7,553 nt of DNA from Stenotrophomonas maltophilia (GTDB lineage Bacteria > Pseudomonadota > Gammaproteobacteria > Xanthomonadales > Xanthomonadaceae), in contig DJBL01000055.1 in assembly GCA_002435595.1 (NCBI GenBank), forward strand, positions 1-7,553, read 5' to 3'. The notes under the pieces were generated by a model. That model saw only the letters and a program-made list of their open reading frames with translations, searched no databases and had not been told where the DNA came from. The translations under genes and the position numbers were made by a program. Every line of letters begins with the position of its first letter. The stretch's first letter is position 1. This document shows, one piece after another, positions 1-5,358 of the stretch.

Positions 1-49
1 ACCGCCCGTTGCCGGCCCGCGCGCGTGGCGGCGGCCAACACGCGCCGGC

Positions 50-916
50 TCAGGGAGCGGCGGCAGCCGGGAAGCGCAGTTCGGCCTGCACCGGGAAGTG
101 ATCGGAGGGCAGTACGCCGCCGGGCGCGTCGTCCAGGGTGCTGAAGCGGTCCACGCTGAAGCCGCGCACCAGGATCCAGTCCAGTTCCACGGTCGGCTTG
201 CCGCTGAAATCGTGGAAGGTCAGGCGCGGGCCCTCCACCTTGGCGGCCAGCGTTCGTGCATCGGCCAGCGCGGTGCTGAAGGCCTGGTAGGTGGTGCTGC
301 CCGGCTCGCTGTTGAAATCGCCGGTGACCACCACCGGGATGTCGCGCGGCAGCGTGGCCAGGCGCTGGGTGATGAGCTTGGCGCCCAGTACCCGGCGCGG
401 CTCGTCCTCGTCGCGGTAGGGCAGGTGGGTGTTGAGCAGGTAGAAGCGCTTGCCATCGGCCTGGCGCTGGAACAACGCCCAGGTCACCATGCGCGGCATC
501 AGGTTGCCCCAGGTGATGCTACCGGCCACGTCCGGCGTATCGGACAGCCAGAAATTGCCCGATTCGACCACCGTCAGCTGGGCGCTGTCGTAGAACACGC
601 CCATGTGCTCGTCACCCCCGCCGCCGCGACGGCCCTCGCCGAACCAGCGATAGCCGGGCAGGTGCGCGACCAGGTACTCGGCCTGCTTTTCCACCAGCTC
701 CTGGGTGCCGAACACGGCCGGATGCTGCTCGCGCAGCAGGGCTACCATCGCCTCGCGGCGATCTTCCCAGCGCCGGCCCGGCTCGGTATCCACCGGGGTG
801 CGCACATTGAAGGACATCACCCGCAACGGCGCGGCGGTCTGGGCCAGGGCGTGCCCGGCCGGCAGTGACAGGGCCATCAGCGCCAGCAGCGCGGTACGAC
901 GAAAACGAGACAACAT
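50..916 (-). CDS. Secreted endonuclease/exonuclease/phosphatase-family hydrolase
   Basis: The 288-residue product begins with a clear Sec signal peptide: basic MLSRFRR, a hydrophobic stretch over residues 8-20, and a probable cut after the ALA at residues 23-25. The mature part shows the ordered motifs of the EEP (DNase I / sphingomyelinase / inositol-phosphatase) fold: SFN (35-37), TQE (71-73, metal-binding Glu), NTHL (162-165, catalytic His), GDFN (199-202), LDW (245-247) and SDHFP (271-275, catalytic His). All key residues are present and the length is normal, so an active metal-dependent phosphodiesterase or phosphatase exported to the periplasm or medium is expected. The substrate (nucleic acid, phospholipid or sugar phosphate) cannot be read from the sequence. 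The ATG is preceded by GGAGG (complement of 924-928) with 7 nt spacing, which supports this start. It is the last gene of a minus-strand run, 141 nt after the membrane-protein gene. Confidence 0.93.
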   Translation of the reverse strand: MLSRFRRTALLALMALSLPAGHALAQTAAPLRVMSFNVRTPVDTEPGRRWEDRREAMVALLREQHPAVFGTQELVEKQAEYLVAHLPGYRWFGEGRRGGGGDEHMGVFYDSAQLTVVESGNFWLSDTPDVAGSITWGNLMPRMVTWALFQRQADGKRFYLLNTHLPYRDEDEPRRVLGAKLITQRLATLPRDIPVVVTGDFNSEPGSTTYQAFSTALADARTLAAKVEGPRLTFHDFSGKPTVELDWILVRGFSVDRFSTLDDAPGGVLPSDHFPVQAELRFPAAAAP

Positions 917-1057
917 TGGAATCCCTCCATCCCATGAAAACGTTTCCCGAAGGGTCGCACGGAAATGGGGCAGGGGGGAATTGCACGCATTGGCGGCTGG
1001 AGCGGCCGGCGCAGGGCAGTCTCACGCGCATCCTGCCGCCGCGGTACTGCCGCACGC

Positions 1058-1726
1058 TCAGGTGGCCAGCAGTGCCCAGCCGATCAGGCTGTTGATGACG
1101 ATCCCCAGCAGCAGCACCCAGGCCGTCGACAGGACCGTGTTGAGCCACGAGCGCTGCAGGGTCGCCTTCAGCCAGCGGGCCTGCACCACCGCATACCAGA
1201 GCAGCGAAAGCACCGAGACCACAATGCCGGCCTGGGTCGACAGCTCCCCCGGCAGGCGCACGAACACCATGCTGGTGGACAGTGCCACCGCGAACGGAGC
1301 GGTCAGGTAGCACTGCACGAAGAACGGGCCGCGCAGGGACTCGCGGGTGATCGGCCGTTGCCTGCGCCGCAGCAGGTGCACGCTGCAGATCAGCGGCCAT
1401 ACCGCGAAGGTGATCGAGCGGTACAGCAGCAGGCCTTCCTCGTTGCCGAACAAGGTGCGCGACAACTGCCCGGTGCCGGTCACCTGCTGGTGCATCAACA
1501 GCTCCACTCCGTGCGCCACCAGCACCGCCAGCATCAGGAACATCGGCGGGCTGATCGCATCGTCGAACTGGTTCTCCAGTTTCTGGGTGAGCTCGGTATG
1601 CACATACTGCGCCATCTGCCGTGGACGCACCACGACCCGATACAGCGTGCGCGGGAAGAACAGGAACCAGGTGCAGAGCTCGTAGAGAAACTCCTCGAGC
1701 GATCGGAGCAGTTTGAGAAAGTCCAT
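1058..1726 (-). CDS. Polytopic inner-membrane protein of unknown function
   Basis: The product has 222 residues and no cleavable signal. Its N-terminal 55 residues look cytoplasmic and carry many aromatic and basic residues (LCTWFLFFPRTLYRVVVRP at 17-35). Five hydrophobic segments follow, at about 59-79, 98-119, 136-157, 166-186 and 196-219. Loops are short; the loop after the second helix is strongly basic (RRRQRPITR, 120-128). The overall layout is like small permease-like or Yip1-like proteins found in proteobacteria, but I recognise no catalytic or transport motif and do not assign a function. The start is the first in-frame ATG; only a weak GGGA-type ribosome binding site lies upstream. 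The gene lies 55 nt downstream of the PliG-like gene on the same strand, so the two may be co-transcribed. Confidence 0.85.
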   Translation of the reverse strand: MDFLKLLRSLEEFLYELCTWFLFFPRTLYRVVVRPRQMAQYVHTELTQKLENQFDDAISPPMFLMLAVLVAHGVELLMHQQVTGTGQLSRTLFGNEEGLLLYRSITFAVWPLICSVHLLRRRQRPITRESLRGPFFVQCYLTAPFAVALSTSMVFVRLPGELSTQAGIVVSVLSLLWYAVVQARWLKATLQRSWLNTVLSTAWVLLLGIVINSLIGWALLAT

Positions 1727-1781
1727 CCCAAGGTCCCTGCGGTGAAAGAGCCGGAAGCGCCGGGCGGGGCCGGCGCCGGGA

Positions 1782-2192
1782 TCAGCGGATGGCCACCGTC
1801 AGCGTGTGCGGGGCCTTTTCGCCCCGACGCGCCTGCGCGCGCGTCTGGTACACCTGTACCACATAGGTGCCGGAGGCGGGCAGGGCGCCCGTCCAACGGC
1901 GCTTCTCGTCGCTGCTGCCCAGGGCCTGGCCTTCGCCGGGGACCACGCCCGGGGCGAACACGTTGAAGCTGGCATTGGCACTGCCGCCCAGGGTGACCGT
2001 CATGGTCTGGCCGGCGCGCGCGGCCACGGTGTAGCGCACGGTGTCATAGCCGGCGAGCGTGCCGCGCAGCGTCGCGCTGCTGGCGCCCTTGGCAAACTGC
2101 ACCGGCGTGGTGGTGACCTTGTCGGCGGCGCCGGCCAGGGCCGGGCTCAGCGCGAACAGCGCGCTCAACAGCATCGAAGGGATCTTGGTCAT
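1782..2192 (-). CDS. pliG: Periplasmic PliG-like inhibitor of g-type lysozyme
   Basis: This is a 136-residue exported protein: signal peptide 1-22 (MTKIPSMLLSALFALSPALA, cut near AGA), then a compact all-beta domain. The pattern matches, from memory, E. coli PliG (YcgK): an F-x-KG-x-SSA block (33-40), GYD-x3-YT (48-55), A-x-x-GQ (59-62), F-x-PG (79-82), LPASG-x-Y (104-110) and Q-TR-x-x-ARR (116-123), in the same order and spacing. PliG proteins bind goose-type lysozymes of animal hosts and block peptidoglycan cleavage in the periplasm. The SG-x-Y loop at 107-110 resembles the loop that lysozyme inhibitors insert into the lysozyme active site. The start ATG has GAGGA a few bases upstream. It is the first gene of the minus-strand run and has a possible promoter at 2235-2264. 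An alternative reading is a generic PPC-like beta domain; the motif-by-motif match favours PliG. Confidence 0.72.
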   Translation of the reverse strand: MTKIPSMLLSALFALSPALAGAADKVTTTPVQFAKGASSATLRGTLAGYDTVRYTVAARAGQTMTVTLGGSANASFNVFAPGVVPGEGQALGSSDEKRRWTGALPASGTYVVQVYQTRAQARRGEKAPHTLTVAIR

Positions 2193-2234
2193 GGCAATCC
2201 TCGCGCTCCCGGGACCGGGCGCAGTGCAGCGAGC

Positions 2235-2264
2235 ATGATGGCGATGGCATCAAGGGATTGTCGA
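2235..2264 (-). promoter_or_regulatory. Possible sigma70-type promoter for the PliG-like gene
   Basis: On the minus strand, TCGACA (complement of 2259-2264; 5 of 6 matches to TTGACA) is followed after 18 nt by CATCAT (complement of 2235-2240; 4 of 6 matches to TATAAT). Transcription would start about 36 nt before the ATG at 2192. The -10 match is modest, so this is a tentative call. Confidence 0.35.
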
Positions 2265-2321
2265 TGACGCCCGGGCCGCGGTGCGTCCGCTGCCCGGGTC
2301 ACGCACGGCGAGGCGATCGGG

Positions 2322-2343
2322 GCCAAGGAGGGGTAACCTTGGC
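2322..2343. other. Small hairpin ahead of the 103-residue gene
   Basis: GCCAAGG (2322-2328) and CCTTGGC (2337-2343) form a perfect 7-bp stem with an 8-nt loop (AGGGGTAA). It ends 29 nt before the ATG at 2373, where no good ribosome binding site is visible. It could be a transcript leader structure or a protein-binding dyad. The rest of the 2193-2372 divergent region shows nothing further that I can name. Confidence 0.3.
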
Positions 2344-2372
2344 GGTTCCCTTCGCGACAAACAGGCCCCCCG

Positions 2373-2684
2373 ATGGATTACCAGCTTGTGATCAAGTTCT
2401 GGCGAGCGTCGCTGGATGACGAGGCCTTCCTGGCCACCCTGGAAGCAGAGCTCGGCACCGCCCTGGGCAATGCGGCGACGCTGGACGGCTATGACGTCAG
2501 CGCCAAGGAGATCAACCTGTTCATGTTCACCGCAGACCCGCGCCCGACCTTCCGCCGGGCCAAGGACGTGCTCGAACGGCTCGGGGTCCTGCGCAGCGTG
2601 TCGGCGGCCTATCGGCTGGTCGGCGGCGCCCAGTTCACTTCGGTGTGGCCGCTGCGCATGGCGCGCAAGTTCACCCTGCCCTGA
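2373..2684 (+). CDS. Hypothetical 103-residue cytoplasmic protein
   Basis: The family is not recognised. The product MDYQLVIKFW... has no signal peptide or membrane segment. It alternates short beta-like stretches (3-9, 46-52, 77-83, 88-93) with helices (15-31, 58-70), which suggests a small alpha/beta, ferredoxin-like fold. The codon pattern is that of its neighbours and the frame is intact. No convincing Shine-Dalgarno sequence precedes the ATG; the bases before it are a run of C, so translation may be weak or leaderless. It lies 40 nt upstream of the ADP-ribosylglycohydrolase ATG in the same direction, so a two-gene operon is likely. Small proteins of this shape can be immunity or regulatory partners, but that is only a guess here. 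Confidence 0.8.
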   Translation: MDYQLVIKFWRASLDDEAFLATLEAELGTALGNAATLDGYDVSAKEINLFMFTADPRPTFRRAKDVLERLGVLRSVSAAYRLVGGAQFTSVWPLRMARKFTLP

Positions 2685-2724
2685 GCCGTATGGATGCGGT
2701 TTCACCCTGCCTGTGAGCAATGAC

Positions 2725-3633
2725 ATGGACATACAGAATCGATATCGCGGCGCACTGCTCGGCCTGGCCTGTGGCGATGCGGTGGGCACCACGCTGGAAT
2801 TCAAGCCGCGCGGCAGTTTCGAACCGTTGACCGACATGGTCGGCGGTGGCCCGTTCGAGTTGCAGCCGGGGCAATGGACCGATGACACCTCGATGGCGAT
2901 GTGCCTGGCCGAGAGCCTGGTGCGCTGCGAGGTTTTCGACCCGCGCGACCAGATGAACCGGTACGCCAACTGGTACCAGCACGGGTACTGGAGCTCGACC
3001 GGTAGTTGTTTCGACATCGGCGTGGCCACGCGCGCGGCCCTGCACACCTTTCTGGTCAGTGGCCAGGCGCTGGCCGGCAACCCGGACCCGACCAGTGCCG
3101 GCAACGGCTCGATCATGCGCCTGGCCCCGGTGGTGCTGCGCTATGCCGGCACTGCCGAACTGCAGGACATGGCGGTGCTGAGTTCGCGCACTACCCATGC
3201 CGCGCTCGAGTGCCTGGATGCCTGCCGCCTGCTTGCGGTGGCCATCGAGCGCGCGTTGCAGGGGCAGGGCAAGGCGGCCGTGCTGGACCTGCGGGCGGTG
3301 GAGGTGACCGGCGACCGATTGCGCGCCATTGCCGCCGGCCACTACCGCGACCTGCCGCGCGAGCGGATCCGTGGCAGCGGCTACGTGGTGGACAGTCTGG
3401 AAGCGGCGCTGTGGTGCGTTGCGCATCACGACACGTTTGCCGACATGGTGCTGGCCGCGGCCAACCTCGGCGATGACGCCGATACCACTGCGGCAGTGGT
3501 CGGCCAGTTGGCTGGCGCCCTGCTGGGCGAGGACGGCATCCCGGTGGCGTGGCGCGAGCGGGTGCAGGAACGCGAAGCGATCCAGGCGCTGGCCGACGCG
3601 CTGCTGGAGCGCAACAGCATGATCGTGGACTGA
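2725..3633 (+). CDS. ADP-ribosylglycohydrolase (DraG/ARH family)
   Basis: The 302-residue cytoplasmic enzyme is of normal length for the family. It is predicted to remove ADP-ribose from modified protein side chains, nucleic acid or small ligands, using a binuclear Mg/Mn centre. Family motifs appear in order: RGALLGLACGDAVG (8-21), GQWTDDTSM (49-57, metal-binding Thr-Asp-Asp), SAGNGSIMR (124-132), SRTTHAA (154-160), SGYVVDSLEAALW (218-230) and LGDDADTTAAVVGQLAGALLG (248-268, the second metal motif). All ligand positions are intact, so it should be active. The start is uncertain: ATG 2725 begins right at the conserved core, while an in-frame GTG at 2713 would add four residues; neither has a good ribosome binding site. 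It follows the 103-residue gene closely. The target is unknown; no ADP-ribosyltransferase is seen in the window. Confidence 0.92.
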   Translation: MDIQNRYRGALLGLACGDAVGTTLEFKPRGSFEPLTDMVGGGPFELQPGQWTDDTSMAMCLAESLVRCEVFDPRDQMNRYANWYQHGYWSSTGSCFDIGVATRAALHTFLVSGQALAGNPDPTSAGNGSIMRLAPVVLRYAGTAELQDMAVLSSRTTHAALECLDACRLLAVAIERALQGQGKAAVLDLRAVEVTGDRLRAIAAGHYRDLPRERIRGSGYVVDSLEAALWCVAHHDTFADMVLAAANLGDDADTTAAVVGQLAGALLGEDGIPVAWRERVQEREAIQALADALLERNSMIVD

Positions 3634-3791
3634 GCACGGCCGCGAGGCGCACAGGCTGGCACCGCCCCCTGGCGGCCCGGTTGCCGCCACGCCCGCATCC
3701 GCTCGCAATATCCCCGGTGCGTGAGCAGCACCTTGCGCTGTCCGGCCGCGCCGGTGGGTTATACGCGGCTACCCTGCAGTCGCCGAAAAAA

Positions 3792-3806
3792 TGTGACGTA
3801 TGCACA
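3792..3806. promoter_or_regulatory. Weak CRP/Clp-like dyad upstream of the peptide promoter
   Basis: TGTG and CACA flank a 7-nt centre (TGTGACGTATGCACA), centred about 59 nt before the predicted transcription start. That is near the usual place of an activating CRP-family site. The half-site spacing is one base shorter than the standard TGTGA-N6-TCACA, so binding by Clp or another CRP-like regulator is only a possibility. Confidence 0.25.
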
Positions 3807-3822
3807 TTTACTGTCGGAGTAT

Positions 3823-3851
3823 TAGACAGCGCCATATACCTGTGGTATCAA
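3823..3851 (+). promoter_or_regulatory. Sigma70-type promoter with extended -10 for the peptide/P450 locus
   Basis: TAGACA (3823-3828; 5 of 6 matches to TTGACA) and TATCAA (3846-3851; 4 of 6 to TATAAT) are separated by exactly 17 nt. TGG directly before the -10 gives the extended -10 TGn motif. Transcription would start near 3858, leaving a leader of about 45 nt before the ATG at 3903. The surrounding DNA is markedly AT-richer than the flanking genes, as expected for a promoter and possibly also for transferred DNA. Confidence 0.6.
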
Positions 3852-3891
3852 ACGCCGGTCAGGATAATCCTGGCAAACCACACAGCAATCC

Positions 3892-3897
3892 AAGGAG
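3892..3897 (+). promoter_or_regulatory. Strong ribosome binding site of the precursor peptide gene
   Basis: AAGGAG lies 5 nt before the ATG at 3903. It is among the best Shine-Dalgarno sequences in the window and is the main reason to accept such a short gene and to choose this start over longer in-frame readings. Confidence 0.75.
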
Positions 3898-3902
3898 TGA
3901 AA

Positions 3903-4001
3903 ATGAAACGATTCGCCCGAGCATTGCGCGTCAGCCTCAATATTCATCCGAACGAAAAAAGCAGTGTGTGGAATACCTGGCCGCTCTGGATCGAGTTCTG
4001 A
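3903..4001 (+). CDS. Putative RiPP precursor peptide with WxxWxxWxxF C-terminus
   Basis: This small gene encodes 32 residues and was chosen by its ribosome binding site, promoter and context. The N-terminal part (MKRFARALRVSLNIHPNEKSSV, split here as MKRFARALRV then SLNIHPNEKSSV, residues 1-22) is basic and could serve as a leader. The C-terminal part is WNTWPLWIEF (23-32), with Trp23, Trp26, Trp29 and Phe32 exactly three apart. In known P450-modified RiPPs a short C-terminal core rich in Trp/Tyr is crosslinked between aromatic side chains by a dedicated P450; the cihunamide core, from memory, is a W-x-x-W tetrapeptide. The next gene is a P450, 81 nt downstream on the same strand. There is no Cys, no signal peptide and no membrane segment. 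I infer a precursor whose core is crosslinked by that P450 and then freed by an unlinked protease. Base composition (about 45-60% GC) is lower than that of the flanking genes. A spurious short frame is the alternative, but the strong translation signals argue against it. Confidence 0.72.
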   Translation: MKRFARALRVSLNIHPNEKSSVWNTWPLWIEF

Positions 4002-4004
4002 TTC

Positions 4005-4021
4005 CCCGGTTTTCCGCCGGG
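4005..4021 (+). other. Small GC hairpin after the precursor stop codon
   Basis: CCCGG (4005-4009) pairs with CCGGG (4017-4021) around a 7-nt loop and is followed by TTT. It starts 3 nt after the precursor stop. It may act as a leaky terminator or 3' stabiliser; the T-run is too short for an efficient intrinsic terminator. Confidence 0.35.
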
Positions 4022-4032
4022 TTTGAACGGTA

Positions 4033-4069
4033 GCAAGACGAAGGGACTCGTCTTCGAGTCCCTTCTTGC
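4033..4069 (+). other. Strong intercistronic hairpin between precursor and P450 genes
   Basis: AAGGGACTCG (4041-4050) and CGAGTCCCTT (4055-4064) form a perfect 10-bp stem with loop TCTT. The stem can extend with GCAAG (4033-4037) against CTTGC (4065-4069) across a 3-nt bulge. There is no T-run after it, so a full terminator is unlikely. An RNA processing or stability element, or partial attenuation giving more precursor than enzyme mRNA, fits better. Its 3' end lies just before the P450 Shine-Dalgarno sequence (GGAG, 4071-4074). A competing 7-bp hairpin (AAGACGA 4035-4041 with TCGTCTT 4048-4054) uses the same bases, so the two cannot form together. Confidence 0.65.
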
Positions 4070-4082
4070 CGGAGACGCGCGC

Positions 4083-5294
4083 ATGGAAGGGATGGTGAAA
4101 CAGGAGGGCGGCGTCGCCGCCGAACGCCTGGCGGCCCGGGTGGAACGCGAGGGCCCGGTGCTGAAACTGGAGACCGGCGGCATCGGGGTGTTCTGTCCCG
4201 AACGGGCTGGCCGGGTAGACAAGCAGAATTCCGAGCAGCTGTTCGTTGTTGAATCCCTGGCCGACCTGTTCCGCCGCCATGAGCGCGTGCGCTGGTCGGA
4301 GGTGCGCAGCCTGATCGCCACCCGCAGCGCCGAACTCACCGGCCCGGACACGCTGCGCGCATTGCAGGCGAGGATGCGAGCGGCACTCGATGCGCACTGC
4401 GGCATCGACGGCGACGCCATGCCGGCGGTGTGGTCGGTGATGTCCGTGCCGCTGATCCCGCTGGTCATCGATGGCCTCACCACCCGCGAACAGGCAGCGG
4501 TCGAGCGCGCGCTGCGGCTGCGGTTCACCACCCAGGTCGAGCAGGTCATCCACACCCGCGACCTGCCGCGCAATTTCTTCATCGGACGCGGCGAATCCCG
4601 GGCGATCCGCGCCGAACTCAAACGTCGCCTGCGCGATGGCCATGCGCCCCTGGACTATGCGCAGTCGCTGCTCGGCCTGCGGGCCCGGATCGGCCTGGAC
4701 AAGGTCATCTATCTGGTCACCGTGCAGCTGATCGCCATCTCCGGCGTGCCCGGCATGATGGCTGCCTGCCTGTTGTTGGCGCTGCAGATGTACCCGGAGT
4801 GGCGGCAGAAAGTGGAAGAAGAATTCCGCGTGCTGTCGGAGGAGGAGATCCTCACGCTGCCGATGGCGCGTATTCCCTGCACGCTGCGCTTCCTCAAGGA
4901 GGTCATGCGGCTGTACTCCACCCCGTTCAACAACCGCCGCGTGGCCGTCTGCGACCTGGAGGTGGACGGGCAATCGATCCCCGAGGGCAGCGTGTACGAG
5001 CTCAGCGCCTACATCCAGCACCGCTCGGAGAAGTACTGGGACAACCCGCAGGCCTTCGACCCGGATCGATGGCTGCCGGAACGGCGCCGACGCACCGCCG
5101 GGGTCTACGTCCCGTACGGGTTCCCTTCGCGCTCATGCGTGGGCTCTGCGGTGGGCAACGCGCAGTTGATCTTGCTGTGCGCGCTGCTTGCGCGCGAATA
5201 TCGATTCACGCCCTCGGCCAGTTATCGGCCGGAGGTGCGGATGGAGGGCTTTGCGATTCCCGCCGCACTGCATGGGGTGTTGTCGAGGCAATAA
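4083..5294 (+). CDS. Cytochrome P450, putative peptide-crosslinking RiPP enzyme
   Basis: The 403-residue soluble P450 shows the core landmarks: the ExxR pair in helix K (E273-V-M-R276), the meander motif FDPDRW (325-330, Arg329), and the heme-ligand loop YGFPSRSCVG (345-354) with Cys352 as thiolate ligand and Arg350 for a heme propionate. The heme loop differs from F-x-x-G-x-R-x-C-x-G by Tyr for Phe and Pro for Gly. The central I helix reads IAISGVPGMMAACLLLAL (217-234): where most P450s have A-G-x-D/E-T it has S-G-V-P-G, so the acid-alcohol pair for oxygen activation is missing. That is unusual for a hydroxylase and compatible with phenol- or indole-coupling chemistry. ATG 4083 was chosen because GGAG lies 8 nt upstream; a TTG at 4023 would read through the hairpin, and ATG 4092 has no clear site. 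The directly preceding gene is the aromatic 32-residue peptide, its likely substrate. No ferredoxin or reductase gene is adjacent, so electrons must come from elsewhere. Confidence 0.9.
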   Translation: MEGMVKQEGGVAAERLAARVEREGPVLKLETGGIGVFCPERAGRVDKQNSEQLFVVESLADLFRRHERVRWSEVRSLIATRSAELTGPDTLRALQARMRAALDAHCGIDGDAMPAVWSVMSVPLIPLVIDGLTTREQAAVERALRLRFTTQVEQVIHTRDLPRNFFIGRGESRAIRAELKRRLRDGHAPLDYAQSLLGLRARIGLDKVIYLVTVQLIAISGVPGMMAACLLLALQMYPEWRQKVEEEFRVLSEEEILTLPMARIPCTLRFLKEVMRLYSTPFNNRRVAVCDLEVDGQSIPEGSVYELSAYIQHRSEKYWDNPQAFDPDRWLPERRRRTAGVYVPYGFPSRSCVGSAVGNAQLILLCALLAREYRFTPSASYRPEVRMEGFAIPAALHGVLSRQ

Positions 5295-5336
5295 AAAAGC
5301 CGGACGTCCTGTCACCAGGAACGTCCGGCTTCTTTC
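5295..5336. terminator. Bidirectional intrinsic terminator between P450 gene and ssrA
   Basis: AAGCCGGACGT (5297-5307) and ACGTCCGGCTT (5321-5331) make an 11-bp stem, continued by CCTG/CAGG around a TCAC loop. The plus strand follows it with TCTTT. The minus strand follows it with a run of six T, so it is strongest for ssrA, whose mature 3' end is at 5359, and also closes the P450 transcript directly after its stop codon. Confidence 0.88.
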
Positions 5337-5353
5337 CGGCCCCGAAGGGCCGG
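5336..5353. other. Second stable hairpin next to the tmRNA 3' end
   Basis: CCGGCCC (5336-5342) pairs with GGGCCGG (5347-5353) around CGAA. On the minus-strand transcript it lies between the mature tmRNA 3' CCA and the terminator, so it would be part of the trailer removed during 3' processing. Confidence 0.55.
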
Positions 5354-5358
5354 TTGTA

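Noticed and set aside
98..868. Long open frame on the plus strand opposite the EEP hydrolase
   Set aside because: It is the antisense of a gene with clear motifs and a signal peptide; its translation is low-complexity (many Gly, His, Gln, Ala) as expected for a GC-rich shadow frame.
965..1966. 333-codon open frame on the plus strand across the membrane-protein gene
   Set aside because: The product is rich in Gln, His and Arg with no domain, and it spans the ends of two real minus-strand genes.
3549..4001. Longer in-frame reading of the precursor gene (150 residues)
   Set aside because: Its first part overlaps the glycohydrolase gene out of frame, and the promoter and AAGGAG site lie inside it; the ATG at 3903 is the supported start.
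3800..4033. 77-codon frame overlapping the precursor in another frame
   Set aside because: There is no ribosome binding site before its ATG at 3800, which lies upstream of the predicted transcription start; the composition is unremarkable.
4023..4082. TTG-initiated 20-residue N-terminal extension of the P450
   Set aside because: It would be encoded by the strong hairpin and has no Shine-Dalgarno sequence; GGAG stands correctly before ATG 4083.
3822..5021. 399-codon minus-strand frame opposite the P450
   Set aside because: The plus strand has all P450 landmarks; the antisense product is His/Gln/Ala-rich with no recognisable family.
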